From: Gavia stellata
Lineage: Eukaryota > Chordata > Aves > Gaviiformes > Gaviidae
Reading direction: 5' to 3'
Assembly (NCBI RefSeq): GCF_030936135.1
Contig: NC_082597.1
Coordinates: 76,862,495 to 76,926,494, forward strand
DNA length: 64,000 nucleotides
Shown here: positions 11,930 through 24,661 of the stretch, in pieces
Layout of the letters: each line of letters starts with the position of its first letter
Numbering within the stretch: position 1 is the first letter of the stretch
Translations under genes and position numbers: made by a program
The notes under the pieces: model-generated
What the model was told of the DNA's origin: nothing
The model's database searches: none
The model's input: the letters and a program-made list of their open reading frames with translations, nothing else

Positions 11930-11930
11930 A
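11900..11930 (+). repeat. (GA)n / (CT)n microsatellite forming the exon 9 splice acceptor tract
   Basis: About 31 bp of GA dinucleotides on the plus strand with two A interruptions. On the TTLL12 strand it reads as CT repeats running directly into the CAG acceptor. No other pyrimidine tract is available for this acceptor. Confidence 0.9.
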
Positions 11931-13314
11931 GCCAACACCTCTAAGTATTCACCTCATTCATCTATCTGAACATCCACTTGAACTGATCTATGTACTCCCT
12001 TGAACAAATACGTTATAAAGCTGTGGGCTACAGTGCAAGAACTAAGGACTTTTGACTGACAGGAGTCTGAGAACATTCTGGCAGGATATTGTGCAATTTT
12101 CCAAGTTGATTCTCTAATAACACCTCCAAATCGTTCACATTAAATGACACCGTAACTCATCTCTTTGGGAAGAAATCACACAGTATCTCAACAGTTCATA
12201 TTGCAAGAAAATGAAAGGACACCACCATCTTCTCACTTTCTAGTACCTAGTCACCTCAAGGGGCAAAATTATTCGAAATACCCTTGAGGAAAACAGGCAA
12301 CATGCTGGTCTTTCAATGTATCCTTCCAAGTAAGGGCAGGGTGACACTTGATGTCTTCCTTTCCTTGATCTATTAAAGCATCCTGAGAAACTTCTTGAAC
12401 TTCATGATAAACAGCATAAACTAAGCTGAGGTAAGCTGTGTTAACTTAAGAGGGTCTGTTTTGCTTGTTTATTTGAAAATTCCTATCCCCTCCTTTCTAT
12501 TCGCTACATACACATTGCATTCATGTCAGTCCTTGATATTAAAAAGGAATTCAAACACCACACACTAGGGATACATGGAAGGAGCACTCTCTTCTGGTTA
12601 TGCCAATCAACAACAGAATACGTAGAGCAAAGAATGGACAAATGAAACACATAGCAGGTGGCACCATAAGCAAGCATCACCAAAGGAACCTTTCAACCAG
12701 AATACTCCATGGCAGGCATAAGAGTTTATTGCACTAATAGTACCTAATGTGCTCTCTCTTACCAAAAGAAAATCTTAGTTTCCATCCACTCCAAGGCAGC
12801 TGCAGCAGCAGAAAGAGTGTGGCTTTAAAACCCTGAAGCTCCACAACTGCTTTAGGCTAATGAAAACTCAATTTTACTTTTACAACCTTACAGAACCCAA
12901 GTACTTTAACTCTAAATGTTTTCCGCTCTGGCTTAAGTGCAAGAACAACTGCTACTGGTCCCCTGGAAAAAAAAAACCCAACATTTGTTGCAAACACATT
13001 TTGATCCTTTGCATATCTGTTAAATAGAAGAGGTAAGATCTTGACTAGACAAAAAGCAACAGCCTTCAAATCTGTATTCAAATCATGGCAAAATTTCTGT
13101 GTTTCAAAATGCATTGCTTAACTACTCTCACATTAAAGAAAGTACCTAAAAAGCTCACACTTTCCAGGTAAAATTCACCTGAACATAAAACACAGCAAGA
13201 GCAAACTCATGGTGGTGTATCAGCTGCTGAGCCCAAAAGTGCAGGCTAGTGGTTTTTGAGAAAAGTGGGATCAAGAAAGCAGAAAAAACGTAAGGATGCG
13301 GCAACACAAGCCAC

Positions 13315-13509
13315 CTTCTGCTGCGTTGCTGGAAGTAGCTGATGAACTGAGGCAATTCTGTTTGGAGGTTAAAAGTACGAGGCAACCATCTTGGCCCATC
13401 TGGTCCTCCAGCTCGTCTAGAGATAGATGCCAGGCAGTCTTTGACAGTCAGGAGGTTCTCACACGGGAACTGATTCAGCATTACCTCAGGCCTTTCCTCA
13501 CTTAGCTTC
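13315..13509 (-). CDS. TTLL12: TTLL12 exon 8 (residues 328-392)
   Basis: Encodes (R)KLSEERPEVMLNQFPCENL then LTVKDCLASISRRAGGPDGP, RWLPRTFNLQTELPQFISYF and QQRSR. This is the longest near-identical block with human TTLL12 in the window. The acceptor is TTTGTAG. The donor AG|GTGGCT is poor, but splicing there joins AG to A of exon 9 and restores the expected RGEDNHW sequence, so the boundary is well supported. The open frame beyond the donor has no similarity. Confidence 0.96.
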
Positions 13510-13618
13510 CTACAAAACAGAGAAGTTGTTGGGTGAAGGAGGAAGGTTGGAGAGGCCTTTGGGAACACAGTTTTTATAGCAACAAAAGAATTTGCATTAT
13601 CAGGGGAACAACTGCAAC

Positions 13619-13735
13619 CTATAATCTTTGAAGTGTGAGAAGTTGTAGAGGATGTCTGCTTCTCCCTCATTCTCTGTGAATACAAAACGGGGATGCGTCA
13701 GGTTGTTGAGGACTTGCTGAATGTCTGTGAAAACC
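13619..13735 (-). CDS. TTLL12: TTLL12 exon 7 (residues 289-327)
   Basis: Encodes (K)VFTDIQQVLNNLTHPRFVF then TENEGEADILYNFSHFKDY, the start of the TTL-like domain. The acceptor has the pyrimidine tract TTTTTCTTCTTCTAG. The donor AG|GTTGCA is weak. The intron to exon 8 is short (13510-13618, 109 nt). Human has a Gln-Ser-Glu-Ala-Asp-Ala acidic stretch where this copy has Asn-Glu-Gly-Glu-Ala. Confidence 0.95.
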
Positions 13736-16497
13736 CTAGAAGAAGAAAAAGGCATAAGAAAAACGTCAGTTTGGTTTCTAAAACTGATCAACTCTTGCTT
13801 GAACAGAAAAACAGTTTTAAGCTTAGCTTCCTACAAGAATTATGCTTTACCAATACATACTGTCTGTGACAATCTCTTCTTAACACACAGAAACGTTTTA
13901 AATTGAAGTGGGACAGGTTAAAAAAAATTGTATTTTGCGACAGAAATCTCAAAGATAGTTTAGCTCCTACAACTTTCACAAAAATAGCAATTCAGAAGAC
14001 AATGACTAAGTCCCTGACACAGAAGTACTAACATGAATTCGCTATTTATATGAAAAGTCTGAGTGAGAGAGATCTTGTAAATGCTTTCGTTGCTGGAAGA
14101 GCCCTAGAAATCAACCTGCTTGGTTCACAAGAATGAAATTAATAGGAAACCTTGTCAAGTTTAACTCAGTAGCTTCAGAAGACTATTTTCAAAACTTCAC
14201 ATGAACAGAGACATTTCCAAACAATCAAAACATATGAAAGTATGTACATTACATATGTGCAGGAAGTACACACAAATCCCCTCCCAGTGCCCTTAAAAAA
14301 CCACACCAAAACCCAAACCAAACCTGATACACATTACAGAACATAACCAAGAATGAGGCAAGATGTTGCACATCTCGGGAAACTCCCCTCTCAAATAAAA
14401 TCAGTGACTTGGCTATCTGACATGCTAAAATAAGCAGAGAGCAATATAGGTTATTGTGATTATTTTACAGCTTAAAGTGAGGTCACTTAATTCAGAATTC
14501 AGCATGATGACTCAAAATGTGAGACTGACATAGAGAACAGTTCTCATGGTAAGGGTATCTTTAAACAGACTAAGCAACTGCTAATTTTTCCCATGACAAA
14601 CCACTATATTCTTCCTCCTCTCCAGACCTATTCTTATCAGTTGTGTAACTTTACTCTCCTCCTCTGCTACTAACCAATTGGAAGACATATTGCCCTGAGA
14701 AAGACTTCTCTGAAATGATAAACTGTAAAAATAGCCAGTCACAGGGGAAATATATTCTTTAAAAAGAAAAGTATGTAATATGTTTTGCATAGCTCCATGT
14801 GTGATATACTACAATGGTTATAATATTTATGCTGGAGCCTAAGACTAAGAGAGATGACTTCATTATAGACGAAGAGAGTCAGCCTGGCATCCCTGTTGAA
14901 AGAACTCACCAATCTTTCCCCACTGTTGCAACACAACAAAGTTAGTACCTTCATACAACCCCACTAGTATTTCTTTCTGCAATACGTGGCTTCTTGGCTT
15001 CTCCTTCTAAGTCTGCACACTAGGGGGAAGTACAATGCCAAATCTGATGTACTGGATCCAGTACAAGTTCCACCAAACCCATTTCAAATATTCACTGGTT
15101 TGGAGCAGCTTTTAGTCCTTGCTGAAGCAAAAGGGAATCAAAGTGGTGACCTGAAGATAAAAGGGCTTATCATGCTGTAACAAAGTCTTGAAGCATCCAA
15201 CATCCCCACACAAATATGCATCCAAGAACACACGCAACACAAGAAATACTAGAATTTATGTTGCTCATACAGTCCCAGATCAGTCCCTTACACAAGTTAT
15301 CATCCCACAAAGACACTAGTCCTGTGTAGCTGGATCCAAACCTACCTAATAGCTCTTAGTAGCAAGAGGATCATCAGATTTACACAATGGACCTATTCTG
15401 CTTGTTAAATCCACTCAATAAATGGGAGCAGCAATAGTTTTGTTTTGATTTTTATCTGCGTTCTTGTGATTAAGCCCCATTAGCATGGTATGGAAATATT
15501 TTGCCAACATACTGCACTATTTTTTGTGGCAGAGTGCTGGAATGCCGGCCTTCAGGATTCCCAGCTTCCACTTCAGGCTATGTGAGAGGTATCTGGTTTC
15601 CAGCTCAGGAAAAAGGGTAAAAGTAACACAGCCAAGTATAGAGTTTGGTACACTCATTCTGAAAAGCAATGTGGTTAGATAAAACTTGTATGATGTTATG
15701 TATTTGGTACAGCCATGGTTAGAGTTGGGCTAAGGCTGTACAATCATTTGGTTAGTTATGTGCAAAAACAGTCCAGTTACAGTTGCTTTCTCCAGGACAG
15801 AAGTGAAACCTCAGTTCAAAATTAGTATTATGCTGGAGCTATGAAGAGTCACAGATAGGACTCCTTCCCATATGAACTACCAGAGACCTTGAATGTACTT
15901 ACAGGTAAGGCTCAGAAAAAGGTTTTTACTGAAATTAACGGAAGTAACTCAGTAGGGGATCTTTGGGAGTCAAAAGAGTAAGGCTTCCTTTCTCTCCAGT
16001 TGCAGCTACAGCAAATACCTTTGAGACCTCTGTTTCATCAACTGATGGTTCTCACAACAATTCTTCCAGCTAGAGTAACAATGAGGCTGAACTATAACTT
16101 AAGGTGTTAAAATAGATTAATCAGTGCTTAAGGCCAAACGAAAACACAAACCCTGTGGCAAACTCCCTTACTACAGTCAGAAAGAGGCAACGGCACGAAA
16201 AATGCTGCTGTAACAAAGGCCTGAGGCCAAGGCATTTGGCCTTACACAGCATGGAAGGACACCTGGAGAGCCTGGCAGCGTCTGATAACTCCAATAAATC
16301 TTATTCCACATCATTCCTTTGACATAATTTAATCAGTCAGAGGTTCCCTCCCCGCCCCCCCCCCCTTTTTTTATTCCATGTTTCCAGATACATCATTTAG
16401 TAATAAACTCCCACTGCTGGCTGGGCATCAACTACTTTTCTCAGCTGAAGAGCAGGGTGGTGTTTGTGGGTTTTTTTGTGGGTTTTTTTTTTTGTGT

Positions 16498-16534
<37 letters not shown>

Positions 16535-19500
16535 AATCGGGGATTCAGTTGAGAGGTGGGTCACCTCCTCTTGCACATCCAAAAATTCATTCCCCCCAGT
16601 GTTAATTCACTTAAATGCTCTACATAGCTCTACACCACACAGAAATACAAGTAGTGACCTGCAGTCACTCTGAACAGCAGGCTTAAAGAAAGATTCTGAT
16701 ACTCTTTTTTCCCCCAGTTAAGTATTAAAAACAATAAAACCCCTTCCTAAAAACCACTAATAATTCTCTTTCAAAAATTTCCCACTACAACACTGAGCTG
16801 CCTTTATAGATACACAGAAGACAGTAGTATCTTCTATAACACATAGTTATGAAAGACTATTAGAAGGATCTTTTCTTTTTTTCAGTAGCTTACAGCTATA
16901 CACAAGATTTCAGAGGTGCGACTCACATTAACAATAAAAAGCCTGCTTTCTTCACCTTGAAGTCTTGCTAAGAAATTCAAGTGCCAGAGCACTCTGGATT
17001 ATGTACGTTAAGACTTGCTTATAGAAAACAATAATGCAGCACAAAAGAAACAGGGGAGCTCCATCTATCTTTGCTAAGTGCAGGAAGACCACTGAAATAA
17101 GCTGATGGAAATTAAGATTTGAGGAAAAATAAGGCCATTCCACTCGTTCCAAGTTTTTAAGCTACTCCATCCCATCCATTCTATATGTAATCCTCTTAGC
17201 ATAAAAGTCTTGGGACAGTCAAAGGCTCTGGAAGGCAGATGACTTAATTTTGAGAATGAAGATTTCATAGAAACACTATATAAAATTAACATATTTCACT
17301 GCCAACACCTATCACTGAGTTTAGTGGTCAGATTCCCTTAGGTACTTTAGTATATTCAGTATTAATGCACACATTTGAAAAAAATCAGACCTCTGCACTG
17401 AAGAACACAGATTATAGGGGCAGGCACCTGACAACTACTGGGCGATGCCTTTGTTGTTCTCCAAGGAGCACGTAGGATCTTCTCTGGTATTCCCTTGTTT
17501 TTAGTTAAATAAGTTGGTACACATTCCAGTGTCTACTCTGACAATACACACCCACATATATACATAAAAATACAGACAGGTAAGAAATACACCAACTTCC
17601 ATTCTGGGTTGGACAGATGACAGAACCTCTACACTGCAATACTGTGGTATTAGCCAATCTATTTTGGACCTTTCATTCAGATATCAATGACACACCGAAC
17701 TACTGAAGCCAGCTAATCATACTTCCTGAATTTTTTTTTTTCCCTTGTCATGCAGAAGTCCTAGTAGGGATGCTGTAAAGTCTGGGATTAAAGAAGATAT
17801 TATTCAGTGGAATTGTGCAAATAAGATAAAACATGTTAGATGTTACTTAATCATATAAAGCTAAGAAGTAGTTATGAGAATCAGCTCCCAAAGCACAGAG
17901 CTGACAAGACCGATCAAAACAAAGAGTTGTCATCTCATAACAGCTCTTTGGGCATCTTTAAAAAAATGACTGATGTAGCTGAAGAGAAACATGAAAGAGA
18001 AGATCAAGACAAAAAGAGATGATCAAGCCCAACACAAACTGGAAGGATTTTTCATATGAATTTTGTCTTGGAATAATTTCATTTTTATCCACCTTTTTTT
18101 CAAGCCAGTGATCAGCACAGCTGGATAGAAAAAATCCCCCTAGGACAGCAGTTACTATTAATGCTACAAGACCTATTTGAACCTATAATTTTGCTATATC
18201 GAACTACATGTACTTGTTCCCCTGCTTTTCAGGATTCAGGTTAAACATTTATTTTACTTTCCCATTCTCTGTCTTAGCTCTACTTGGAAACAAGATGACT
18301 AAGAATTTGTCCCAGGTTCTAAACTTTGCAACCTTATGCATTTAATTTCTTCCAAATCCCCTAAAACAGTGGCAATACATAAGACAGAGCATATACATTA
18401 ACAGGCTACACCCATCTACCCAGCTTCACGAATTCCCATCTGCATGTCGATTTGACAGCCTCAAAACCTTTAAAGCTTTGAAAGAGGCCAAGAGCACTAG
18501 AAGACCACAACTCCCACTAGGTCATCTAGACTCTGAGATGCTACCCTGCTCCTGGAGGAATTTTAGTAGATGAAATTCAGAAAATAAGGACCTTCTAGCC
18601 TCCTGTGGAGGCCAAGCTGCTCTACTTTCTCCTCTCTAGACAGGAACTGGATAAAGAAGAGAGGAAAACCCTTGAGAGTATATGGACAGGGTGTTGATGA
18701 CATTCCTTAGAAGCAGAGCAGGAAGGATTTGGCATGTGTTTCCCCCTCCTTCCCTCCCTGCCTCCCTGATGTGAATGCCATTCACCTGAAATGAGATGCA
18801 AAATAAAGAGGTAGCAGAGAAAAAGAAGTCGACATTTCCCAATATCCTCACTGTTTCTTTCCATCTCTATTAGAATGAATCTACCTTTGACTCCCTTATC
18901 TGAAATAGAGGGAAGTACGCTGGATAAAAAAACCAAAACTTTTGCTTATACTCACAGTCTTGTAACCAGAGATTTCAACTGCATAATGAAATCTAGACTA
19001 TCACTGAGCAAGTTAACAAATGCCTCTCAACTCAAAGTGACTTTGATTTTCAGTAGTTCTTCTCAAGTAAAGTTGATCTACTGAATAACAAATCCCCTCA
19101 ACACAAGAAGCTGGTGTGTGAGTATACCTACCAAATACATTTTAGACTAACCTCATCCCTTACGCAAAATGTTGCAAGAATTTGGATCCCAGTGTCAGAC
19201 TACAAACACCCTGGAGTGCAACTCACAGCAATGCTACGTAATAGTATGTTTTTCTGGAATAAAACTAGTAATAAGGCCGCCTAGCCATGCAGTGCTACTG
19301 CTTTTGCCCACAAAAATCCCTTATCTTTGCATGTTCTTCCAGCTTTCTTCTGAAATAGTTTCATACCATACACTCCATTTTTGTAGTAAGGCACATATCC
19401 AATTTAAAACATCCCAGGTTTTGACAAAATTCCTCTTTGGTAATCTATGTGAAGAAAGGGAATAGTCTGTTATATTCACACAGCATAGAGAAGCACACGT

Positions 19501-19864
19501 ACCCCTATGGATGTACATGCTATAACGCAGAAGAGAAGTCTTTAGTCTTTCTTATATACTTGAGTTATACTCCCCAGTGAGAACAGTGTTACACTATGCA
19601 ACTTTTCTTTCACACAGAAGGTGGCACTTATTTTAAAAAAATAATCTGAATTTTTTTTTATAAATTCTGTAAGTGACAATCCATTTACTCTGAAGAATCC
19701 AACAATAACAACTAGTAAGTCAGAATCTTAAGGAAGTGGCTACATATAAACACACGTTCAAATTGCCTCTGTTGTTCAAAGCTGGAAAAGACTGTTCAGC
19801 CTCAGCACACTGCAATTATTATACTTAATCTTGGTAAGAAAGCATTTTGTTTGCAGATACGTAC
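13736..19864 (-). other. TTLL12: TTLL12 intron 6 (6.1 kb)
   Basis: This is the second largest intron. It holds a low-complexity block at 16355-16529 (a run of 11 C and 7 T, then GTGGG/T-tract repeats and a run of 30 T). Elsewhere I see ordinary AT-rich intron sequence without a recognisable transposon or exon. Confidence 0.7.
16355..16529 (+). repeat. Homopolymer and low-complexity block
   Basis: Eleven C at 16355-16365, seven T at 16366-16372, then from about 16459 alternating GTGGG and T tracts of growing length, ending in 30 T at 16500-16529. Read on the minus strand it resembles a long A-rich tail with CCCAC interruptions, which could be a decayed retroposon tail, but no body of an element is seen next to it. 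Confidence 0.85.
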
Positions 19865-19941
19865 TTGAAAATTTTGTCTTTGTCATAAACTGGTGGGTTT
19901 ATCGCTACAGGCAGTTTTTCCTTGTTTTCTGCTAAAATAGC
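19865..19941 (-). CDS. TTLL12: TTLL12 exon 6 (residues 264-288)
   Basis: A 77-nt exon encoding AILAENKEKLPVAINPPVYD then KDKIFK. Human has AILEENKEKLPLDINPVVHP followed by HGHIFK, so this linker between the SET-like and TTL-like domains is the least conserved part of the protein. The acceptor is GGTTTTTAG and the donor is AA|GTACGT. It was found by following the frame from exon 5 and the split lysine codon into exon 7. Confidence 0.92.
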
Positions 19942-22900
19942 CTAAAAACCAAAAAACCACAAAAAGTTAATACCAGGCAGAATAAATGAGCAGCCTTAGG
20001 TCCACAATATTCAGCAGATATGAACAGCAGCTTAGATCGAACTGAATTAAAGTGTGCATAATCAGGTTTATAAAAGAAGTGGTTGAAAAACAACATAATC
20101 TTTAAGGAGAAGCTACAAGTAACATACTCTGTATGACTCAATGTTCATCCAAGTGTTTTATTAGCAATAGCCTGTTGAAACTTTCTCAAATTGTAAACCT
20201 TTACAGATCATTTTCTGCAATTCCTTATCTCCATATAAGTATTTAAATACACATATATACAGGTGCATTTGCAGTCACAGTAAAAATGACAGTCCATCTG
20301 CATGTCTCATTGGTCCATTGTCTTCAGGGCAAGTGAATTCCACCGAAGCTGCATTTTGAGAAATATATTATGTTGTGTAATATGCTGCTCAGAAAAAAAA
20401 TCAGTACAAGAGCAGAGGCAGAAGGGAATCAGAGCTAAGAGGCTATTAATAAAAAAGGAACATGAAATACGGCTTCAGGACCAGGGCTTATCAACACTGT
20501 CGAAGCACCCTGAGAAATTTCTGTTTCTCCTAAGCATTAAACAAAATATCAAATCACAGATGAACATATGCTGTAAAAGACAAAGTTACTGTATTTCCAG
20601 TAAAATGGAAGACTGACCATTTAGCCATGATGTTTTATTACAGGTAACTAAAAAAATTATAGGAGGCTGGAACCTAATTCTGCTTCTGTAAAAATGAGCA
20701 AAAGGCTTTTTGCAGCCTTCAGCAGTAAACATGCTTGAAAAAATCTCACTCCATCTTTCACAACACCTCTGACTGATAAAAGGAAATACACATTTGGATC
20801 ATTTCTGACACCCTGCCAAAGGAAGTAGCTCACAGAAACTCTGGGATGGGAGAAATGCATCGTGAGAAACCAAAGTAGCTGCTGTTCTGCAACAGCTCCC
20901 TGAGTTCCAGCTGCTGCAGTCTGTCCTCATAAGTTGCAGTGGTGAAATGTCCGTCCAGCCATAGACATACCTTTTTACCTTTAAAGCTGTTATAGGGAAT
21001 ACAATCATACATAACTGGAAAGCAAAACCACAATCGTAATCAAAGGTCTTAGACATCACCTTCTAAAATATATTGAACAGTACAAATACAAAATAATTCC
21101 TGCAGTCACCTAAGAATAGGAAGGGAGCCTGCACTTTTAAGAGAAGACAATTCTCAGAACAGTACCAAAGGATTCATTACTGTCTTTTCTGCAACTCGAA
21201 CGCAGGGAGCTGTTGCAGAACAGCAACTACTCTAATCCCCCCAAGAGATACTTCTCCATCCCAGACACTTCAGTAGAAGCCGCCTCCCCTGACACTAGTT
21301 TCTGCAATCATTGCCCAATGATTACCCATAGTACCATTTAAGTTACAGTGTTTGTGGTCTGTGTTGGAGACCAGAATTAGGTAACAGAACAAAAAGCAGG
21401 TAAAAGTTAAGCCACAGTGTTGCTGTAACAACTCTGTGATTCTTTTAAATAGAACACTGAAGCCTTCATGTTTATTTAAAGGAAAAGTAGAATAAGAAAT
21501 ATAACATCCTTAGCTATAGTAAAAACCAGCAACACAGCCCATTTAACAAATGATTATTTGCACATAGTGGTAAAGCAGTTGCAGAAATTTTACAGTGATA
21601 AGAGTGTGCTGGTTTTGGCTGGGATAGAGTTAATTTTCTTCATGGTAGCTAGTATGGGGCTATGTTTTAGATTTGTGCTGAAAACACTGTTGATAATACA
21701 GGGATGTTTTAGTTACTGCTGAGCAGGGCTTACACAGAGTCAAGGCCTTTTCTGCTTCTCACACCACCCCACCAGCGCGTAGGCTGGGGGTGCACAAGAA
21801 GTTGGGAGGGGACACAGCCGGGACAGCTGACCCCAACTGACCAAAGGGATATTCCATACCATACGATGTCATGCTCAGTATATAAACCAGGGGGAAAGCT
21901 GGCTGGGGGACCGCTGCTTGAGGACAGGCTGGGCATTGGTCAGAGGGTGGTGAGCAATTTTTTTCATTTGCATCACTTGTCTTTCTTGTTTGTTGTTATT
22001 TTCCTTTTCATTACAATTATTATTATTTAATTTCATTTATTAAACTGTTCTTATCTCAACCCACGAGCTTTCTCACTTTTTTCCAATTCTCTCCCCCATC
22101 CCGCTGGGGCAGGTGGGGAGTGAGTGAGCAGCTGTGTGGTGCTTAGTTGCCAGCTGGGCTTAAACCACGATAAGCAGCAAACGATTTTGAGACAGTATGA
22201 CTTGCATAAACATTTAGAAACATTTTCACACAATTGTACTTCCCTGCAGAACTGCTGGCTTACATATTAATGCTGTAAACAGATCTCTGAAGTTGTCTGA
22301 CTTTCTTGTGCATGCAGCTCTGCTTACGTGAAAACAGGGGAATTAGAAGTGTCAGTGGCATGTTATTTCTTTCTAGCCATCTCACTTCTGGTGTTTAAGG
22401 CTGTGCTATGCCCTAAGCTGCTCTTCACTGGTCTGTCACCAGTTAAGACTTTAGTCTACAGCTAAACATTATAGAGCAAAAGAAAACTCTGTTGGTAATC
22501 AATATTTTGCTGTTGTCTCTTCTCAATAGCTGAGTGGCAGAGACACAGTAAAGAAAAAACAGGATGCTTTGAGAAGATGTTTTTAAGGGGTGGAGGTAAA
22601 GGAGGATACTATTTGCCCATTTGCCGTACATAGTTCTTTAACTTGAATTGATCATCCCAAAACAGAATTTAAAAACATGCAAAAAATTTGCCTTATCCGA
22701 GATCCAGGCACTTTTGCCAAGAGAACACCTGTAAGACATGAACTATGGGTGCATTGTTGTTCCTCATCTGTAATGCAAAGTACATTTATCCGTCTTCCAA
22801 AAATGCAAAATCCCAACCAACCAATCTGACTTAGGTTACAAGACAGCCTAGCTATTTTGAATATATACCTTTATTTGGCAGAAGCGGGTTAACTTCATTT

Positions 22901-23714
22901 CTGCCTAGATATTGTTAATAACAAGCTGGATCCAGCATTTTCTGCCTATCCTCTATCATAAGAAACAGATGGTTGGGGTATAGATACATCTTTAGAAGCT
23001 GCACTTTAAATGTTGTTAGCGGCCTAACACCCTGTTACAGTGCTGTTACAGCACCCTCGTAGGCATAAAGTTCCTTCATTTTTCTTAAAAAGGAACTTCA
23101 TGCAGACTTGGTTTGTGAAAAAGGAGATGCCAAAAAACATTAATATCACATCCTTAAAATATCACAAACCTTTAGAAGAAAGGAGAGCTCGAAACAAAAC
23201 AGATGAGTACTTTATAACAGCGCCATTGAATTAAAGGCGTCTCTGCTCCAATATTTAATGGTTCTAAAGCACGACATTAAATGAGTAGCCAGGCTGAAAA
23301 ATATAACCACTCCTAAAATACTAAAATAAATCTTTCTGTAATACAAGAATGACCAGAAGTGCTATAATAATAAATCTAATCTGTAAGCCTATTAGACAAT
23401 GTATCAAATACCTAACTGGAAGATGGGTATCCCATATGAAGTACCTTGTAGCATGCTTTTAAAAAAGTTACATAATACCACAGTAACATATTAGAACTCA
23501 CTTGTGTCACTTCAGTTTTTAACACTTAAATATTGTATGTAAGGTATTTCTTGGCTCACCACGCTTTCTTTGAAATTTTTTTTTTATTTAATGGCTATAC
23601 TCTGAATCAATCTTTAAGCCTAAAAAGAACAAAACCAGAACTCTTGCAATGTTTTTTAGAAGCTGCCTCTTCTTAAAAGAAATAAAATATAAGATTAGCT
23701 TGTTAAAATTATAC
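19942..23714 (-). other. TTLL12: TTLL12 intron 5, containing a solo LTR
   Basis: An intron of about 3.8 kb. Its one clear occupant is the antisense solo LTR at 21605-22171. Nothing else recognisable was found. Confidence 0.75.
21605..22171 (+). mobile_element. Solo LTR of an avian endogenous retrovirus (ERVL-like)
   Basis: The element starts TGTGCTGGTTTTGGCTGGGA and ends near GGGCTTAAACCACGA, the termini I recall for an abundant bird ERV LTR family. It contains a TATAAA promoter at 21881-21886 and an ATTAAA poly(A) signal at 22039-22044, followed by the family's CTTATCTCAACCCACGAG segment. The hexamer GATAAG occurs at 21597-21602 and again at 22169-22174, which may be the remains of a target-site duplication. 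No internal gag/pol sequence follows, so this is a solo LTR left by recombination. It lies antisense to TTLL12. The exact family name is not certain. Confidence 0.85.
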
Positions 23715-23848
23715 CTGGTAATGCTCATCTGATGGCTCTGGGGTAAAACAGTTGACATCCAACACTTCGGTAGGCATCCACGGTAACAAAACACACTTCC
23801 TGATCAAGCGATCTGCTTCCCCATAAGCATAGTCACGAGTCACTTCAT
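23715..23848 (-). CDS. TTLL12: TTLL12 exon 5 (residues 219-263)
   Basis: Encodes (D)EVTRDYAYGEADRLIRKCV then LLPWMPTEVLDVNCFTPEPS and DEHYQ, matching the human VTRDFAYGETDPLIRKCMLL segment that closes the SET-like domain. The acceptor is TTGCTGCAG and the donor is CAG|GTATAA. Phase 1 at entry and phase 0 at exit fit both neighbours. Confidence 0.95.
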
Positions 23849-24501
23849 CTGCAGCAAAACAAGGACAACCTTCTAGGAACTGCCTTTCATTCTCTGCTGA
23901 AAATCTTCCTCATGGCATATCACACAAATAACAGTTGAACAGTTAACACCACCACAACTTTTGTTATTTAAAAGTAAAATTAGAGCTAATTAAAGAACGA
24001 CATTAAAAAGACTATTTTTAGGATTAGTCCGAAACCATCTGACTTATGTCAGTATAGTCAGACAGCTGGACACTTATCTCCTCCACATGATGGGGGCATA
24101 AGGTGGCCTGCAACCAAGATTACAGGAGTAAATAGTTGGCCTGGCATTTCACAGCTTTCAGTACTTGACTTTCTGACTCAAAGCTACAAACATAGACCTT
24201 TAGGGAAACTTTTTTGAACTCTCAGATAACTGAATCAGTAGTTTCACTAAGACAGTGATGCAAGATTTAAGATCTCCGTCAATAAAACATTAGCAACATT
24301 TTTTGACTGGTAAAGACCTCTCTCTCACATGAATTATGGAAATACCAGGCAGAGAACTTAAAATTGATAGCACTACAAATATGCAGTTATTTTGGTCTCG
24401 AAATATTTGTTCTACTGGGAAGTGCTCAATGATTTGTAAGAATATGGCCCATCTTCTATTGCATGCATAAAAAAATAAATACTCCACAGACGCACACTTA
24501 C

Positions 24502-24661
24502 CACCAGTTTCAAGGTCCCTCAAAGGCCAGAGAACAGTGTAAGCAATTTGTTGCGGCATATAAAACAGAGGTGCTGTTGCAAAACTAGGCTGATCTGAAT
24601 GCTGAATCCGTGATCCAAATTCATCCATAATGTACCAGACAGGAACCTTCTCCTCTGCAGT
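24502..24661 (-). CDS. TTLL12: TTLL12 exon 4 (residues 166-218)
   Basis: Encodes TAEEKVPVWYIMDEFGSRIQ then HSDQPSFATAPLFYMPQQIA and YTVLWPLRDLETG, nearly identical to human. This is the core of the SET-like N-terminal domain. The acceptor is TAATCATACAG and the donor is GGTG|GTAAGT. The frame runs on past the donor without similarity. Confidence 0.96.

Larger units (their letters stand above)
6386..13314 (-). other. TTLL12: TTLL12 introns 8-13
   Basis: Six introns lie between the downstream exons: 6386-8334, 8474-10093, 10163-10629, 10712-10795, 10948-11785 and 11898-13314. Apart from the (CT)n tract at the 3' end of intron 8, I recognise no repeat family, RNA gene or extra exon in them. The open frames they contain are chance or read-through frames. 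Confidence 0.7.

Noticed and set aside
16378-16673. Open frames with long Phe or Lys runs
   Set aside because: They are translations of the 30-T homopolymer block.
21730-22233. Short open frames at 21.7-22.2 kb
   Set aside because: They lie inside the solo LTR and do not correspond to any retroviral protein.
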